Under the pieces are notes generated by a model. It saw only the letters and a program-made list of their open reading frames with translations. It ran no database searches and was not told where the DNA came from. Positions 52,603 through 61,770 of a stretch of 64,000 nucleotides of DNA are shown piece after piece. Each line of letters begins with the position of its first letter. Position 1 is the stretch's first letter. The translations under genes and the position numbers were made by a program. This stretch comes from Halodesulfovibrio marinisediminis DSM 17456. Lineage in GTDB: Bacteria; Desulfobacterota; Desulfovibrionia; Desulfovibrionales; Desulfovibrionaceae. The stretch is from assembly GCF_900129975.1 (NCBI RefSeq), contig NZ_FSRG01000006.1:124001-188000 (forward strand). Direction: 5' to 3'.

Positions 52603-52884
52603 ATGAGTGCTAAAGCTGTAAGCTTCGCCGATGCTAAAATGACTGAAGAAGGCATGCTCTTCAACGGATTTGTATGCCAGCCAGTGGTCGAACAGTGTGA
52701 GGGCTGCGAGCGCACCGGTGAGTTCGAAGGCCAGACCTACTGTAAAAGTTACGCACAGCCAGCGGCCAAATGGTCCCTCGGTGCATGTAACTTTGCTACC
52801 CACGTTAAAGCTACCGTAGACAAATCTGGTAACGTGAAAATCAACCCACTTAAAGCTTCCAAACGTGCTGCACGCGGCCGTTAA
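52603..52884 (+). CDS. PxxKW family cysteine-rich protein
   Basis: 93 residues, with the signature PAAKWSLGACN near the middle and five Cys in a short stretch (CQPVVEQCEGCERTG, TYCKSY, GACNFATH). The basic C-terminus is KINPLKASKRAARGR. It is a small protein family that I associate with Desulfovibrio and its relatives. The Cys pattern suggests metal binding, but function is unknown. It has a very strong site (AGGAGG, 8 bases from ATG), a structured leader and a dedicated terminator, which together suggest high expression. Confidence 0.9.
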   Translation: MSAKAVSFADAKMTEEGMLFNGFVCQPVVEQCEGCERTGEFEGQTYCKSYAQPAAKWSLGACNFATHVKATVDKSGNVKINPLKASKRAARGR

Positions 52885-52908
52885 TCAGCTATATTTCGGT
52901 TAGAGAGG

Positions 52909-52943
52909 GGGAAGGTTGGCTTACAACCTTCCCTTTTTCTTTT
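52909..52943 (+). terminator. Terminator of the PxxKW gene
   Basis: A perfect 10-bp stem (52909-52918 with 52924-52933) followed by TTTTTCTTTTT. Confidence 0.93.
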
Positions 52944-53143
52944 TCAGAAAGAAAGAATTCAGTGCACTCCGGCGTTGTGGACTGCAAACACACATGCAAA
53001 TTTACACGCTTCGCCCTGCGTTCACTATCAGGGGCTACTTCTGATGGCTCAGCAGTGATGCACTCTATTCTTTCTTCCTGAAAATTGTATTGTCAGGCAA
53101 GTTGCTAACTAAAACACCACTGATTCCCTGACGGAGAACTTCC

Positions 53144-54373
53144 ATGAGCGAACAGCTTCTTACATTTCTTGATGACCAGCGTGATCTTGTAATTGAACTG
53201 CAGAAAGAGATGACTGCGCGTCCTGCCCTTTGCCCTACCAGCGGCGGACAGGGTGAAAAGGACAAAGCTGACTACCTTCTCAGCTGGCTTAAAGAAAACA
53301 ACATTACTGATGTCGAAGAAATGCGCGCTCCGGATTCCCGCGTTAATTGCGGCTACCGCCCTACTATTATCGCTCGCATTCCGGGTAAGTCTGAAAAAAC
53401 TCTCTGGATCATCGGTCACACCGACGTTGTGCCTACCGGCGATCATGACCTGTGGGAAAGCGACCCGTGGACTCTTCGCGTAGACGGCGACTTCATGTAC
53501 GGCCGCGGCGTGGAAGATAACCAGCAGGCTATCGTTTCCGGCCTTCTCGTTGCAAAAGGTCTCGTAGACAACAATATCACTCCGGAATACACCCTCGGAC
53601 TCATCCTTACTGCTGACGAAGAAACCGGCAGCAAATACGGTCTTGAGTACGTTGCAAAAGAGCGCCCAGAGCTCTTCAAAAAAGACGACCTCATCCTCGT
53701 TCCAGACATCGGCGATGCTGACGGAACCATGATTGAAGTCGCAGAAAAGTCCATCCTTTGGCAGAAAATTTCTGTAGTCGGCAAGCAGTGCCACGGTTCT
53801 ACACCAAATGAGGGTATCAACTCCCTCGAAGCTGCTGCTGCATTCATCCTGAAGATCAAAAAGCTGCACGGTATTTTTGATCGCACAGATGATCTCTTCG
53901 ATCCTCCAATCTCCACCTTCACACCAACCAAGAAGGAAGCAAACGTACCAAACATCAACACCGTACCTGGCCTTGATGTATTCTACGTAGATTGCCGCAT
54001 CCTCCCTGGTTACGATCTCGAAGATATCCGCAAGGAAATCAAAAAACTCGGTGACGAAGTGATCCAAGAGTACGGCGTAACAATCACCTACGAAGATGAT
54101 CAGGCGAACCAGTCCACTTCACAGACTCCAGCAGACTGCGAAGTGGTTACCAAGCTCGACCGCGCCATCAAGAAAGTTTACAATGTAACTCCGCAGCCAA
54201 AAGGTGTTGGCGGTGGTACCGTAGCAGCACATCTGCGTGACGAAGGACTCAACGTAGCTTGCTGGAGCAAGCTCATCCCTAACGCACACGTGCCTAACGA
54301 AAAAAGCCGTATCTCATGCAACATCGGTGACGCAAAAGTTATCGCCACCATGCTGTTTGATACTACTAACTAA
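53144..54373 (+). CDS. M20-family metallohydrolase (ArgE/DapE/carboxypeptidase-like)
   Basis: 409 residues with the M20 two-zinc active site: HTDVVPTG near residue 87 (His), GRGVEDNQQA (Asp bridging), TADEETGSKYG (catalytic Glu and ligand Glu), VPDIGDADG (Asp) and the final His in IPNAHVPNE. The dimerisation lid is the KQCHGSTPNEGINSLEAAA region. It is an aminoacylase, dipeptidase or succinyl-diaminopimelate-desuccinylase-type enzyme; substrate is unclear. GGAG precedes the ATG. Repeat R7 begins right after the stop in the same orientation. Confidence 0.88.
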   Translation: MSEQLLTFLDDQRDLVIELQKEMTARPALCPTSGGQGEKDKADYLLSWLKENNITDVEEMRAPDSRVNCGYRPTIIARIPGKSEKTLWIIGHTDVVPTGDHDLWESDPWTLRVDGDFMYGRGVEDNQQAIVSGLLVAKGLVDNNITPEYTLGLILTADEETGSKYGLEYVAKERPELFKKDDLILVPDIGDADGTMIEVAEKSILWQKISVVGKQCHGSTPNEGINSLEAAAAFILKIKKLHGIFDRTDDLFDPPISTFTPTKKEANVPNINTVPGLDVFYVDCRILPGYDLEDIRKEIKKLGDEVIQEYGVTITYEDDQANQSTSQTPADCEVVTKLDRAIKKVYNVTPQPKGVGGGTVAAHLRDEGLNVACWSKLIPNAHVPNEKSRISCNIGDAKVIATMLFDTTN

Positions 54374-54390
54374 GTAAGCAAGTTTATATT

Positions 54391-54570
54391 GCCTCCGGCA
54401 GGCTGGGGAAACCCATGCCTCCGGCGGCGCTTACAGCGAGTTTTTGCCTCCGGCAGGTCTTCGACGAGCCTCCGGCGGCCAAAGAACCTTTCTGTAGAAA
54501 GGTCCTCTGGACTCCCCAAAGACTTTTACTAGCGAGGCCTGCTCCCCAAGGATGACCACCTCGCGGCTTG
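54391..54570 (+). repeat. Intergenic hairpin repeat, copy R7, with extra GCCTCCGGC boxes
   Basis: Four GCCTCCGGC boxes at 54391, 54417, 54446 and 54468. The last leads the full element: AAAGAACCTTTCTGTAGAAAGG hairpin (loop TGTA), then CTCCCCAAAGACTTTTA and a diverged distal part (GACCACCTCGCGGC). It is 3' of the M20 gene. Confidence 0.8.
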
Positions 54571-54645
54571 AGCCCCACTACCTTGGCATAACCAAGATCA
54601 GTGATCCACGATTGGTAGCATACATAAAGCTCACCAGCGTAATAA

Positions 54646-54742
54646 AAAACGGACTACCCTCGCTGATAAAAGTTTTTGGAGATTTTTAAGAACCTTTTTT
54701 CAAAAAGGTTCTTAAAGTCCCGCTGACAAGCGCCGTCGGAGA
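54646..54742 (-). repeat. Intergenic hairpin repeat, copy R8
   Basis: It has the R1-type gene-proximal box CGCTTGTCAGCGGGAC (54717-54732, minus strand), the TTAAGAACC hairpin (54686-54694 with 54706-54714 in the arm region), and the core CTCCAAAAACTTTTATCAG. It lies 5' of mnmG, an exception to the 3'-end rule. Confidence 0.8.
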
Positions 54743-54793
54743 CATCACGTAACGCAAGGCCTGTTCGCAGCAGAAATAACAAAGATAAAAATT

Positions 54794-56674
54794 ATGATTA
54801 AAACACCCCCTCCAGCTATTTTTGATGTCATTGTAGTAGGCGCTGGTCACGCTGGTGCCGAGGCCGCTATGGCGGCGAGCAACCTTGGCATGACCACGTT
54901 ATTGCTGACGATCAACTTGGATCACATCGGCGCATTATCTTGCAACCCTGCTATTGGCGGCCTTGCGAAGGGTCACATGGTACGCGAGATTGATGCACTT
55001 GGCGGCATGATGGGGGTCTGGGCTGACCAGTCCGGTATTCAGTTCCGCACACTGAACACCAGTAAAGGCCCTGCTGTACACGCAACCCGCGCACAGATTG
55101 ACCGCGACGAATACATGCGTGTTGTTAAGCGTGATATTTTTACACAGGAAAACCTGTGGGTATGGCAAGACACTGCAGATTCTTTGATCACTGAAAACGG
55201 ACGCTGTACCGGCGTACGCACTCTGCTTGGTCAGGAATTTGCGGCTAAGACTGTTATCATCACCACCGGCACATTCATGCGCGGCCTCATCCATGTTGGT
55301 TTGAACAACTTCGCTGGCGGTCGCCTTGGTGATCCGGCAAGCAATAGCTTGTCTGAATCCCTTAAGAGCGTGGGTCTGGAACTTGGTCGTCTGAAGACTG
55401 GTACTGTTCCGCGTCTCTTGAAAGACAGCATTGATTTTTCTGTGATGGAACCGCAGCCGGGCGACACTCCGCCGCCTCCGTTCAGCTTCCGCACTAAAGA
55501 AATCCCTCTTCCACAGCTTCCTTGCTACCAGACTTGGACTAACGAAGAGACACACGAGATTATCAAAACCGGTTTTGACCGCTCTCCACTGTTTACGGGT
55601 GTTATTGACGGAACCGGCGCGCGCTACTGCCCTTCTATTGAAGATAAGATTGCACGCTTCCCTGATAAAATTCGACACCAAATTTTTGTGGAGCCTGAAG
55701 GTCTTAACAGCCCTGAGTGCTACCCGAACGGCATCTCTACAAGCCTTCCGCTGGATATCCAGAAGGCTATGCTCAAGACTATTCCCGGTCTTGAGAATGC
55801 ACAGATCATCCGTCCGGGCTACGCTATCGAATATGATTACGCGAACCCGACTCAGCTGCGTCCTACCTTGGAAACTAAGGCTCTTCCTGGTCTTTACCTT
55901 GCAGGTCAGGTTAACGGCACTTCCGGTTACGAAGAAGCTGCAGCACAGGGGCTGTGGGCTGCTATCAACGCATACTGCGCACTGACAGACCGCGATCCAT
56001 TTATCCTTGGTCGCGATCAGGCATACATCGGCGTTCTTATTGATGACCTTGTAACCAAGGGCACCAAAGAGCCGTACCGCATGTTTACCTCCCGTGCAGA
56101 GCACCGCCTGCTGCTGAGAGAAAGCAACGCGGATATGCGCCTCACTGAAATCGGTCGCAAAGTCGGTCTAGTTAAAGACGACCAGTGGGAAATGTTCGAT
56201 GCAAAACGCTCTGCGCTTTCCACTCTGCTTGAAGAACTGGAAGAGCGCCGTATTAAGCCGGACGCACCTGTACGCGCAATCTTTGACGAACTTGGCGAAG
56301 CACATCCTTCCAAGAGTCTTACTCTTGCAGAAGTATTACGCCGTCCTGCGCTGAACATTAATGACCTGAAAGCATTCTGGCCTGAAATTGCTAACTTTGC
56401 TGAAGACGCAAAAAAAGAAGCACAGGTTGTTGTTAAATACGCTGGCTACCTGAAACGTCAAGACGAGCTCGTACAGCGATTCAGCCGCATGGAAAGCGTT
56501 CCTCTTCCGGCAGACCTCGATTACACCGAGGTTGCAGGTCTAACCCGCGAGGTAGAGGAAAAACTTGCAGCCGTGCAACCACTTAACCTTGGTCAGGCGT
56601 CACGTATTTCTGGTGTTACCCCGGCAGCAATTTCCTGTCTGGAAGTTCACCTGAAGAAGCTCGGCAAAATCTAA
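54794..56674 (+). CDS. mnmG: tRNA uridine-5-carboxymethylaminomethyl modification enzyme MnmG
   Basis: 626 residues, the normal GidA/MnmG length. The FAD-binding fold is [21 protein letters not shown]. Family motifs include [43 protein letters not shown], and [27 protein letters not shown] with the C-terminal tRNA-binding helical domain ([38 protein letters not shown]). With MnmE it modifies U34 of tRNAs. It carries its own terminator. The start follows weakly placed AAAGAT, so the exact codon is less sure than the gene. Confidence 0.98.
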   Translation: MIKTPPPAIFDVIVVGAGHAGAEAAMAASNLGMTTLLLTINLDHIGALSCNPAIGGLAKGHMVREIDALGGMMGVWADQSGIQFRTLNTSKGPAVHATRAQIDRDEYMRVVKRDIFTQENLWVWQDTADSLITENGRCTGVRTLLGQEFAAKTVIITTGTFMRGLIHVGLNNFAGGRLGDPASNSLSESLKSVGLELGRLKTGTVPRLLKDSIDFSVMEPQPGDTPPPPFSFRTKEIPLPQLPCYQTWTNEETHEIIKTGFDRSPLFTGVIDGTGARYCPSIEDKIARFPDKIRHQIFVEPEGLNSPECYPNGISTSLPLDIQKAMLKTIPGLENAQIIRPGYAIEYDYANPTQLRPTLETKALPGLYLAGQVNGTSGYEEAAAQGLWAAINAYCALTDRDPFILGRDQAYIGVLIDDLVTKGTKEPYRMFTSRAEHRLLLRESNADMRLTEIGRKVGLVKDDQWEMFDAKRSALSTLLEELEERRIKPDAPVRAIFDELGEAHPSKSLTLAEVLRRPALNINDLKAFWPEIANFAEDAKKEAQVVVKYAGYLKRQDELVQRFSRMESVPLPADLDYTEVAGLTREVEEKLAAVQPLNLGQASRISGVTPAAISCLEVHLKKLGKI

Positions 56675-56690
56675 TACAATAATAATAAAA

Positions 56691-56722
56691 ACAGCCATCG
56701 TCTGCGATGGCTGTTTTTTTTG
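56691..56722 (+). terminator. mnmG terminator
   Basis: A perfect 10-bp stem (56691-56700 with 56705-56714), loop TCTG, followed by eight T. The rest of 56675-56975 is AT-rich leader of the PilZ gene with nothing further seen. Confidence 0.95.
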
Positions 56723-56975
56723 ATCTTTTTTCAAACTACACTTATTTGGCGCAATCTGGATGCGTTATTGTATAAGGCTAAGTTTTATTTTGGTGCTATT
56801 TTTGCAAAATAAAGTTTTATTTCCGAAGCGTAATAACCACCGTTCAGATGAGACATTTGTTCATTTTTTCGGGTATAGAACAAACCAGTTCACATTATTA
56901 TATTTTCGGTATAGTTTTTTAGCGTCCTGTCTCAACCTGATCTTGCGTTAACCAGTACAAAAAGCAGAGTATTAC

Positions 56976-58031
56976 GTGTTCAACTTCTCATTCAGCGCCT
57001 CCACAAGTAATAACTTCTTTTCACAGATTGGAAAAAACTTTTCCGCATCGTCCTTCCGAACGGAAACTGCTCTTTTCACAGTCTACGCTCTGCTTTTGAT
57101 TGTTGTCATCCTGATTGCAGTCATTATCTTTATGTGGTTCAAAAACCGTAAAAACGCAAAATACGTCCCGCATGACTGGGTTCTCCACCCTTCCCATATT
57201 ACGAATACATTACGTATGGCACGCGATGAACGCGAGAAATTCGAACTGCAATTTCACTCCAAGGGTGAAAAACGCCGTTCTACCTCCTGCCTGCTGACCA
57301 CTATCAACAAAGAAACAGTCACTATTGAGTGCAGCCAACTTACGAACCTGAAAAGTTCATGGGTGGGAAGAGATGTGGATTGCTACTTTCAGGTGCGAAA
57401 ATCCAGCACCGGCAATACATTTTTCATGTTTACGACACAAATTATCGGCATTCGGGGCTGTACAGACGGCACAGTAGTGCTTACTTTGAAAATTCCTAAC
57501 AAGCTGGAACAGCGACAGAAGCGTGCTTCGCTACGAATTTCACCGCCGCAACAGTATGTTATGGGACTAGCTGTATGGTCTGCACCCGAAGGTCTTTCTA
57601 CCAAAGGCACTCTAGATATCCGCAAATGGGGGCGCCCTGTTTTGACGTACCTTCCAGAAAAAAGTTTCCAAATCATACTGGAAAACCTCTCTGCTGGAGG
57701 TATCAAGGTTCGCATACCAAGATCCGAAATGCGCAACTGCAATCTGGACTTTAAAATCGGCGACAAGCTCTTTATGCTACTCGATCTTTGGGATCCAGAT
57801 ACAGGGCAACGTGTCCGCTACTGGCTGCTGTGCAGAATTCAAAATCCGTTTATCGATTTTGTAACGCACGACGCCGAACTAGGTCTGCAGTTCCGCTTCA
57901 CCGCTCAGCCCGATGCAAATAGCCCTGCAGAACTGCGCTGGAATGAAGAACCGATTGGAACCGGACTGGACAGCATAGGCAACTGGGTGATGCGCAGGCA
58001 TCTGGAATTGTACCGCGAAAAAGGAATCTAA
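56976..58031 (+). CDS. Membrane-anchored PilZ-domain protein (c-di-GMP effector)
   Basis: 351 residues from a GTG at 56976. One helix (TVYALLLIVVILIAVIIFMW, residues 29-48) is followed by a soluble region with a YcgR-like N-terminal part (about 70-180) and a PilZ domain (from about 180). Its cyclic-di-GMP motifs are RQKRASLRI (RxxxR) and ENLSAGGIKV (N/DxSxxG). The membrane anchor plus PilZ suggests a signalling effector near the envelope or the flagellar motor. It is alone, followed 130 bases later by the corC-like gene. The start codon has a weak site (AGCAGAG). Confidence 0.85.
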   Translation: MFNFSFSASTSNNFFSQIGKNFSASSFRTETALFTVYALLLIVVILIAVIIFMWFKNRKNAKYVPHDWVLHPSHITNTLRMARDEREKFELQFHSKGEKRRSTSCLLTTINKETVTIECSQLTNLKSSWVGRDVDCYFQVRKSSTGNTFFMFTTQIIGIRGCTDGTVVLTLKIPNKLEQRQKRASLRISPPQQYVMGLAVWSAPEGLSTKGTLDIRKWGRPVLTYLPEKSFQIILENLSAGGIKVRIPRSEMRNCNLDFKIGDKLFMLLDLWDPDTGQRVRYWLLCRIQNPFIDFVTHDAELGLQFRFTAQPDANSPAELRWNEEPIGTGLDSIGNWVMRRHLELYREKGI

Positions 58032-58160
58032 CATCTTGCAAGCAGGTACGGAAAACGCCAGAGAGCACATCCAATGCTTGCACAACACGAAACTCATCGG
58101 TACAGTACTACAGTATGTATCGTGCCCCATTTTTTAGAAACTTTAAAAAGGAGACCCATC

Positions 58161-58997
58161 TTGGACGGAGGTTCTGAGAGTCGATTGTGGAACGTACTTG
58201 GTAATTTTTTCAGTAAAACAACTGAAGAAGACGTTGAAAAAGCCATTATCGATGCCCGTGAGGAAGGAGAGCTTGAAGCCGAAGAAGGCTCGATGCTCCT
58301 TAATGTACTCTCACTTGATGAAACTCAGGTTCATGAGATTATGGTTCCTCGTACAGATATAATCTGCGCAGAGACAACCACATCCATTGGCGACCTTGTA
58401 GAACTCATTGTTGAATCTGGACATTCCCGAATCCCACTGTACGAAGACAACAGGGATAATATAGTAGGTATTATCTACGCAAAAGACTTACTTATTCACC
58501 TGCACGACCCGGCACTGCGCGATAGCCCGCTTATAAGCTTTATGCGCAAACCGTTTTTTGTTCCGGAAACAAAAATTGTAACAGACCTGTTGCAGGAATT
58601 CCGTACCAGAAAACAGCACATCGCAATTGCTGTTGATGAATACGGTGGCACATCCGGCCTCATCACAATTGAAGACATTCTCGAAGAGATTGTCGGTGAA
58701 ATTGAGGACGAGTACGACACCCCTAAATTAGAAGATATCCGCGCCACTGAGGATGGAAACTACATTATTACAGGCCGTGCTTCACTTGATGATGTAAGTG
58801 AAGAACTTTCAATTACACTCGAGTCTGAGCAAGTGGAGACACTTGGCGGGTTCTTGAGTGAACTTGCAGGCCATGTTCCGCAGTCCGGTGAGACATTCCA
58901 GCTTTCCGGTTACAACTTCACCATTGAAGATGCGGACGCCAAACAAATTCGACTTATCAGGACTTCGAAAGCTGACGAGGCTGCTGAAACCCAATAA
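58161..58997 (+). CDS. HlyC/CorC-family CBS protein
   Basis: 278 residues from a TTG start at 58161, chosen because AAAAGGAG sits 6-7 bases upstream. The open frame runs back to 58074 without such a site. Two CBS domains (LDETQVHEIMVPRTDIICAE..GHSRIPLYEDNRDNIVGIIY and FVPETKIVTDLLQEFRTRKQHIAIAVDEYGG) are followed by the CorC/HlyC C-terminal domain with LEEIVGEIEDEYD and TLGGFLSELAGHVPQSGE. No membrane domain is present, so this is the soluble CorC-like form, associated with Mg2+/Co2+ efflux and, in E. coli, with the lnt gene. It is directly upstream of lnt. Confidence 0.9.
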   Translation: MDGGSESRLWNVLGNFFSKTTEEDVEKAIIDAREEGELEAEEGSMLLNVLSLDETQVHEIMVPRTDIICAETTTSIGDLVELIVESGHSRIPLYEDNRDNIVGIIYAKDLLIHLHDPALRDSPLISFMRKPFFVPETKIVTDLLQEFRTRKQHIAIAVDEYGGTSGLITIEDILEEIVGEIEDEYDTPKLEDIRATEDGNYIITGRASLDDVSEELSITLESEQVETLGGFLSELAGHVPQSGETFQLSGYNFTIEDADAKQIRLIRTSKADEAAETQ

Positions 58998-59021
58998 GTA
59001 CTTATCTGAAAAAATAACTCA

Positions 59022-59050
59022 CACCCTGCTTTGGCGGGGTGTTTTCTTTT
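59022..59050 (+). terminator. Hairpin between corC-like gene and lnt
   Basis: An 8-bp stem with one G-T pair (59022-59029 with 59034-59041), loop TTTG, and a T-rich run after it. It may reduce read-through into lnt. Confidence 0.7.
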
Positions 59051-59137
59051 ACCGTCGGTCAATCGCTCTTACTGTGTTAGTATACACTGCAATTTGAGCA
59101 CCTTGACCGCAGCATAAAAAAACGTCAGGGTGCAGCA

Positions 59138-60652
59138 ATGCTTCAATTTGCCCCATTACTTGCCATGGGAACTGTTGGACTGGCTATCGGTTCTGCCAAT
59201 ACTATCTACCAGTTACCCCCACTCGTCCTACTCTTTCCGGCTTGCCTCTACCTTATCGGAATTCAGGCAGAAACGGGTGCTGTAGCGTTTCGAAAAGGTC
59301 TTATAGCGGGCATGGCAGCATTTACCGCATGCCTGTACTGGATTGCTGTTCCATTTGCAGAACAAACATCCATGCCAACGTACCTTGCCGTCAGCGGGCC
59401 TCTTGGCGTCTCCTTTGCGCTGGGTTTCTACAGCGCAGCCTTTTCATGGTTCTGCAATAAATTTCTGCGTAACGCACCTCCACTCTATGTCGGGATGAGC
59501 ACCTTCTTTATCTGGGGTGCGCTCGAACTAGCTCGCGGGATTCTCCTCAGCGGATTTTCATGGGCATCACTCGCCGCTGCATTCTCGGAATGGCCTGCGT
59601 TTGTTCAACCGGTTAGCGTTCTCGGCGCGGAAGGCTACTCCGCCCTGCTTGTCGCCCTTGCCTGCTATATAACTGCAGCTATGATCGCAAGTTCGGTCAA
59701 GCACTCCGTTGCCGCCCTTGTATCACTGGCTCTACTTTTTACTGCCAGCTACTGCTCGTGGATTCAACCGGCAGATGCCACCGCGAATATCGAGATCGCC
59801 ATGGTTCAGGGCAACATTAATCAGGGAGCAAAATGGGATAAACGCTTTGTGCGCGGCACAGTAGAACGCTACGTCACATTGAGCGAAAAAGTTTTTGATC
59901 ATCCTGTTGATCTTGTTATCTGGCCGGAAACGTCCATGCCGTTCTATCTTCAGAGCCACCCAGACTACCTTCCAATCATACGAAGACTTGCCATCGCCAG
60001 TAAAGCACCGTATCTCATCGGAACTCCCGGCTACGCCAAGGGAACCGAGGGACGCAAGTACGATATTTTCAACAGAGCGTATTTAATCGACTCAGAAGGC
60101 CTTATGCTTTCCTGGTACGATAAAATGCATCTGGTCCCGTTTGGTGAATATGTTCCGTTCTACATCCCGTTTACTGAAGAACTGCTTCGGGGTACCGGAA
60201 CCTTTGAACGGGGCACGGTCTATGAGCCTATCACCACTGGTAATCTTGCAATGGGTGTACTGATTTGTTATGAAGCTATATTCACCGAACTTGCGCAGGA
60301 TCGCGTTGAAAGTGGTGCGAATATACTCATAAACCTCAGTAACGATGCATGGTTCGGAAAAACTGCTGCACCAAAACAGCATCTGGATATGACTGTCCTG
60401 CGTGCGGTAGAACAGGGACGCTATGTGGCCCGTGCAACAAATACTGGTATTACTGCTATAATTGACCCAAAAGGGAACATTACAACTAAAGGAAAATCAT
60501 TCCGTGCGGATGTAATCTTCGGTTTCGTAGGAACGAGAACCGATTTTACATTCTATCATCGGTTCTTTTCTTTAATTCGCGCACTGATTGTTGCCGGAGC
60601 TATAGCGGTATTGGCCTACTCCATTTATACAAATAAAAAGAAAGAAATATAG
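59138..60652 (+). CDS. lnt: Apolipoprotein N-acyltransferase
   Basis: 504 residues with six to seven membrane helices and a periplasmic nitrilase-like domain. The catalytic triad is E264 (in IWPETSMPFY), K329 (in WYDKMHLVPFGE) and C377 (in LICYEAIF), matching E267, K335 and C387 of the E. coli enzyme. It transfers an acyl chain to the N-terminal Cys of lipoproteins in the inner membrane. It lies after corC-like, as in many Gram-negative bacteria, and its stop is one base before the prfB start codon. Confidence 0.96.
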   Translation: MLQFAPLLAMGTVGLAIGSANTIYQLPPLVLLFPACLYLIGIQAETGAVAFRKGLIAGMAAFTACLYWIAVPFAEQTSMPTYLAVSGPLGVSFALGFYSAAFSWFCNKFLRNAPPLYVGMSTFFIWGALELARGILLSGFSWASLAAAFSEWPAFVQPVSVLGAEGYSALLVALACYITAAMIASSVKHSVAALVSLALLFTASYCSWIQPADATANIEIAMVQGNINQGAKWDKRFVRGTVERYVTLSEKVFDHPVDLVIWPETSMPFYLQSHPDYLPIIRRLAIASKAPYLIGTPGYAKGTEGRKYDIFNRAYLIDSEGLMLSWYDKMHLVPFGEYVPFYIPFTEELLRGTGTFERGTVYEPITTGNLAMGVLICYEAIFTELAQDRVESGANILINLSNDAWFGKTAAPKQHLDMTVLRAVEQGRYVARATNTGITAIIDPKGNITTKGKSFRADVIFGFVGTRTDFTFYHRFFSLIRALIVAGAIAVLAYSIYTNKKKEI

Positions 60653-60653
60653 C

Positions 60654-61770
60654 ATGCTTCAGTTAGCAGATTTAAGAACAAAGAGTAACGCTTTAACGGA
60701 ACAGTTCAACTCCTTATGGAGGAGGCTTTGACCTCAAGGGCAATAAAGACCGCCTTGATGAAATCGAAAAACAGCTCTCAAGCCCTGGTGCATGGGATAA
60801 TCCAGACAAGCTGACCCCTGTACTGCAGGAAAAAAGTCAGCTTGAAGCTCAGGTTGAACGTCTGGAAAACCTCATGCAGGCTCATGATGACTTAGCAGAA
60901 TGGCTTGCACTGGCTGAAGAGGATCAAAGTCAGGAAGTTCTGGAAACGCTGAATATGCAGACTGAACTTCTGGAAGAACTGTTAGAGCAGACTGAACTTA
61001 ACTTACTGCTAAGCGCACCGGAAGATCAGAACGATGCAATTCTGGAAATTCATCCCGGTGCAGGTGGCACAGAGGCTCAGGACTGGGCTAAAATGCTCCT
61101 CCGCATGTATGCGCGATGGGCAGACAGACATAAATTTAAAGTCGAATACCTCGACTTACTCGACGGCGACGAAGCTGGCATCAAAAGTGTTACGCTGCGT
61201 ATCAAGGGTGAAAACGCCTACGGATTTCTGAAAGGGGAAAAAGGGATCCACAGGCTTATACGCATCTCGCCGTTTGACTCTTCTGGCCGAAGACATACTT
61301 CGTTTGCTTCGGTTGATATTATTCCTGACGCCGGTAAAGGCATTACGATTGATCTCAAAGAAAGCGACCTGCGCATTGATGTGTTCCGCTCCAGCGGCCC
61401 TGGTGGTCAGAGCGTTAACACAACAAGTTCCGCTGTACGTATTACGCATATCCCGACAGGCGTAACCGCGCAGTGCCAGAACGAAAAATCGCAACACGCG
61501 AACAAAGATACCGCGTTGCAGATTCTTAAATCCAGACTGTATGAAATTGAACTGCGTAAAGTGCAAGACGAACGTCAGGCAGAATACGCAGGGAAAATGG
61601 ATATTAGTTTCGGTAGTCAGATACGTACTTATACGCTTCAGCCATACCGTCTTGTGAAAGATCACAGGACAAACTCGGAGATCGGGGATGTTGATTCAGT
61701 TCTAGACGGAAAACTGGACCAGTTCCTGCGTGATTTCCTGCTTTATCTACATGCAGAAAAGACTACATAA
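60654..61770 (+). CDS. prfB: Peptide chain release factor 2, with programmed +1 frameshift
   Basis: The start is ATG 60654, one base after lnt. The zero frame gives 25 residues (MLQLADLRTKSNALTEQFNS, then LWRRL) and ends at TGA 60729-60731. The sequence GGAGGAGGCTTTGAC at 60718-60732 has an internal SD-like run, the slippery CTT and the poorly terminating TGA C, as in classical RF2 autoregulation. After a +1 shift at CTT the frame reads on from 60730 (DLKGNKDRLDEIEK) to 61770, giving about 371 residues. The GGQ motif (SGPGGQSVNTTSSAVRI) and the tripeptide SPF (RISPFDSSGRRHTSF) are present. It terminates at UAA and UGA. The shift lets RF2 limit its own synthesis. Confidence 0.96.
60718..60732 (+). 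promoter_or_regulatory. RF2 programmed +1 frameshift site
   Basis: GGAGG followed by AGG, CTT and TGA C. The SD-like run pairs with 16S rRNA three bases before the CTT codon, the stop is in-frame TGA followed by C, and the +1 frame continues for 346 codons. Confidence 0.93.

Larger units (their letters stand above)
54374..54793. other. Repeat-rich gap between the M20 gene and mnmG
   Basis: 420 bases holding R7 (+) and R8 (-) as an inverted pair, plus three extra GCCTCCGGC boxes before R7. I see no gene. Confidence 0.7.

Noticed and set aside
53105-54067. 320-codon minus-strand frame
   Set aside because: Antisense shadow of the M20 hydrolase gene.
54935-56104. 389-codon minus-strand frame
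   Set aside because: Antisense shadow of mnmG, which is unmistakable on the plus strand.
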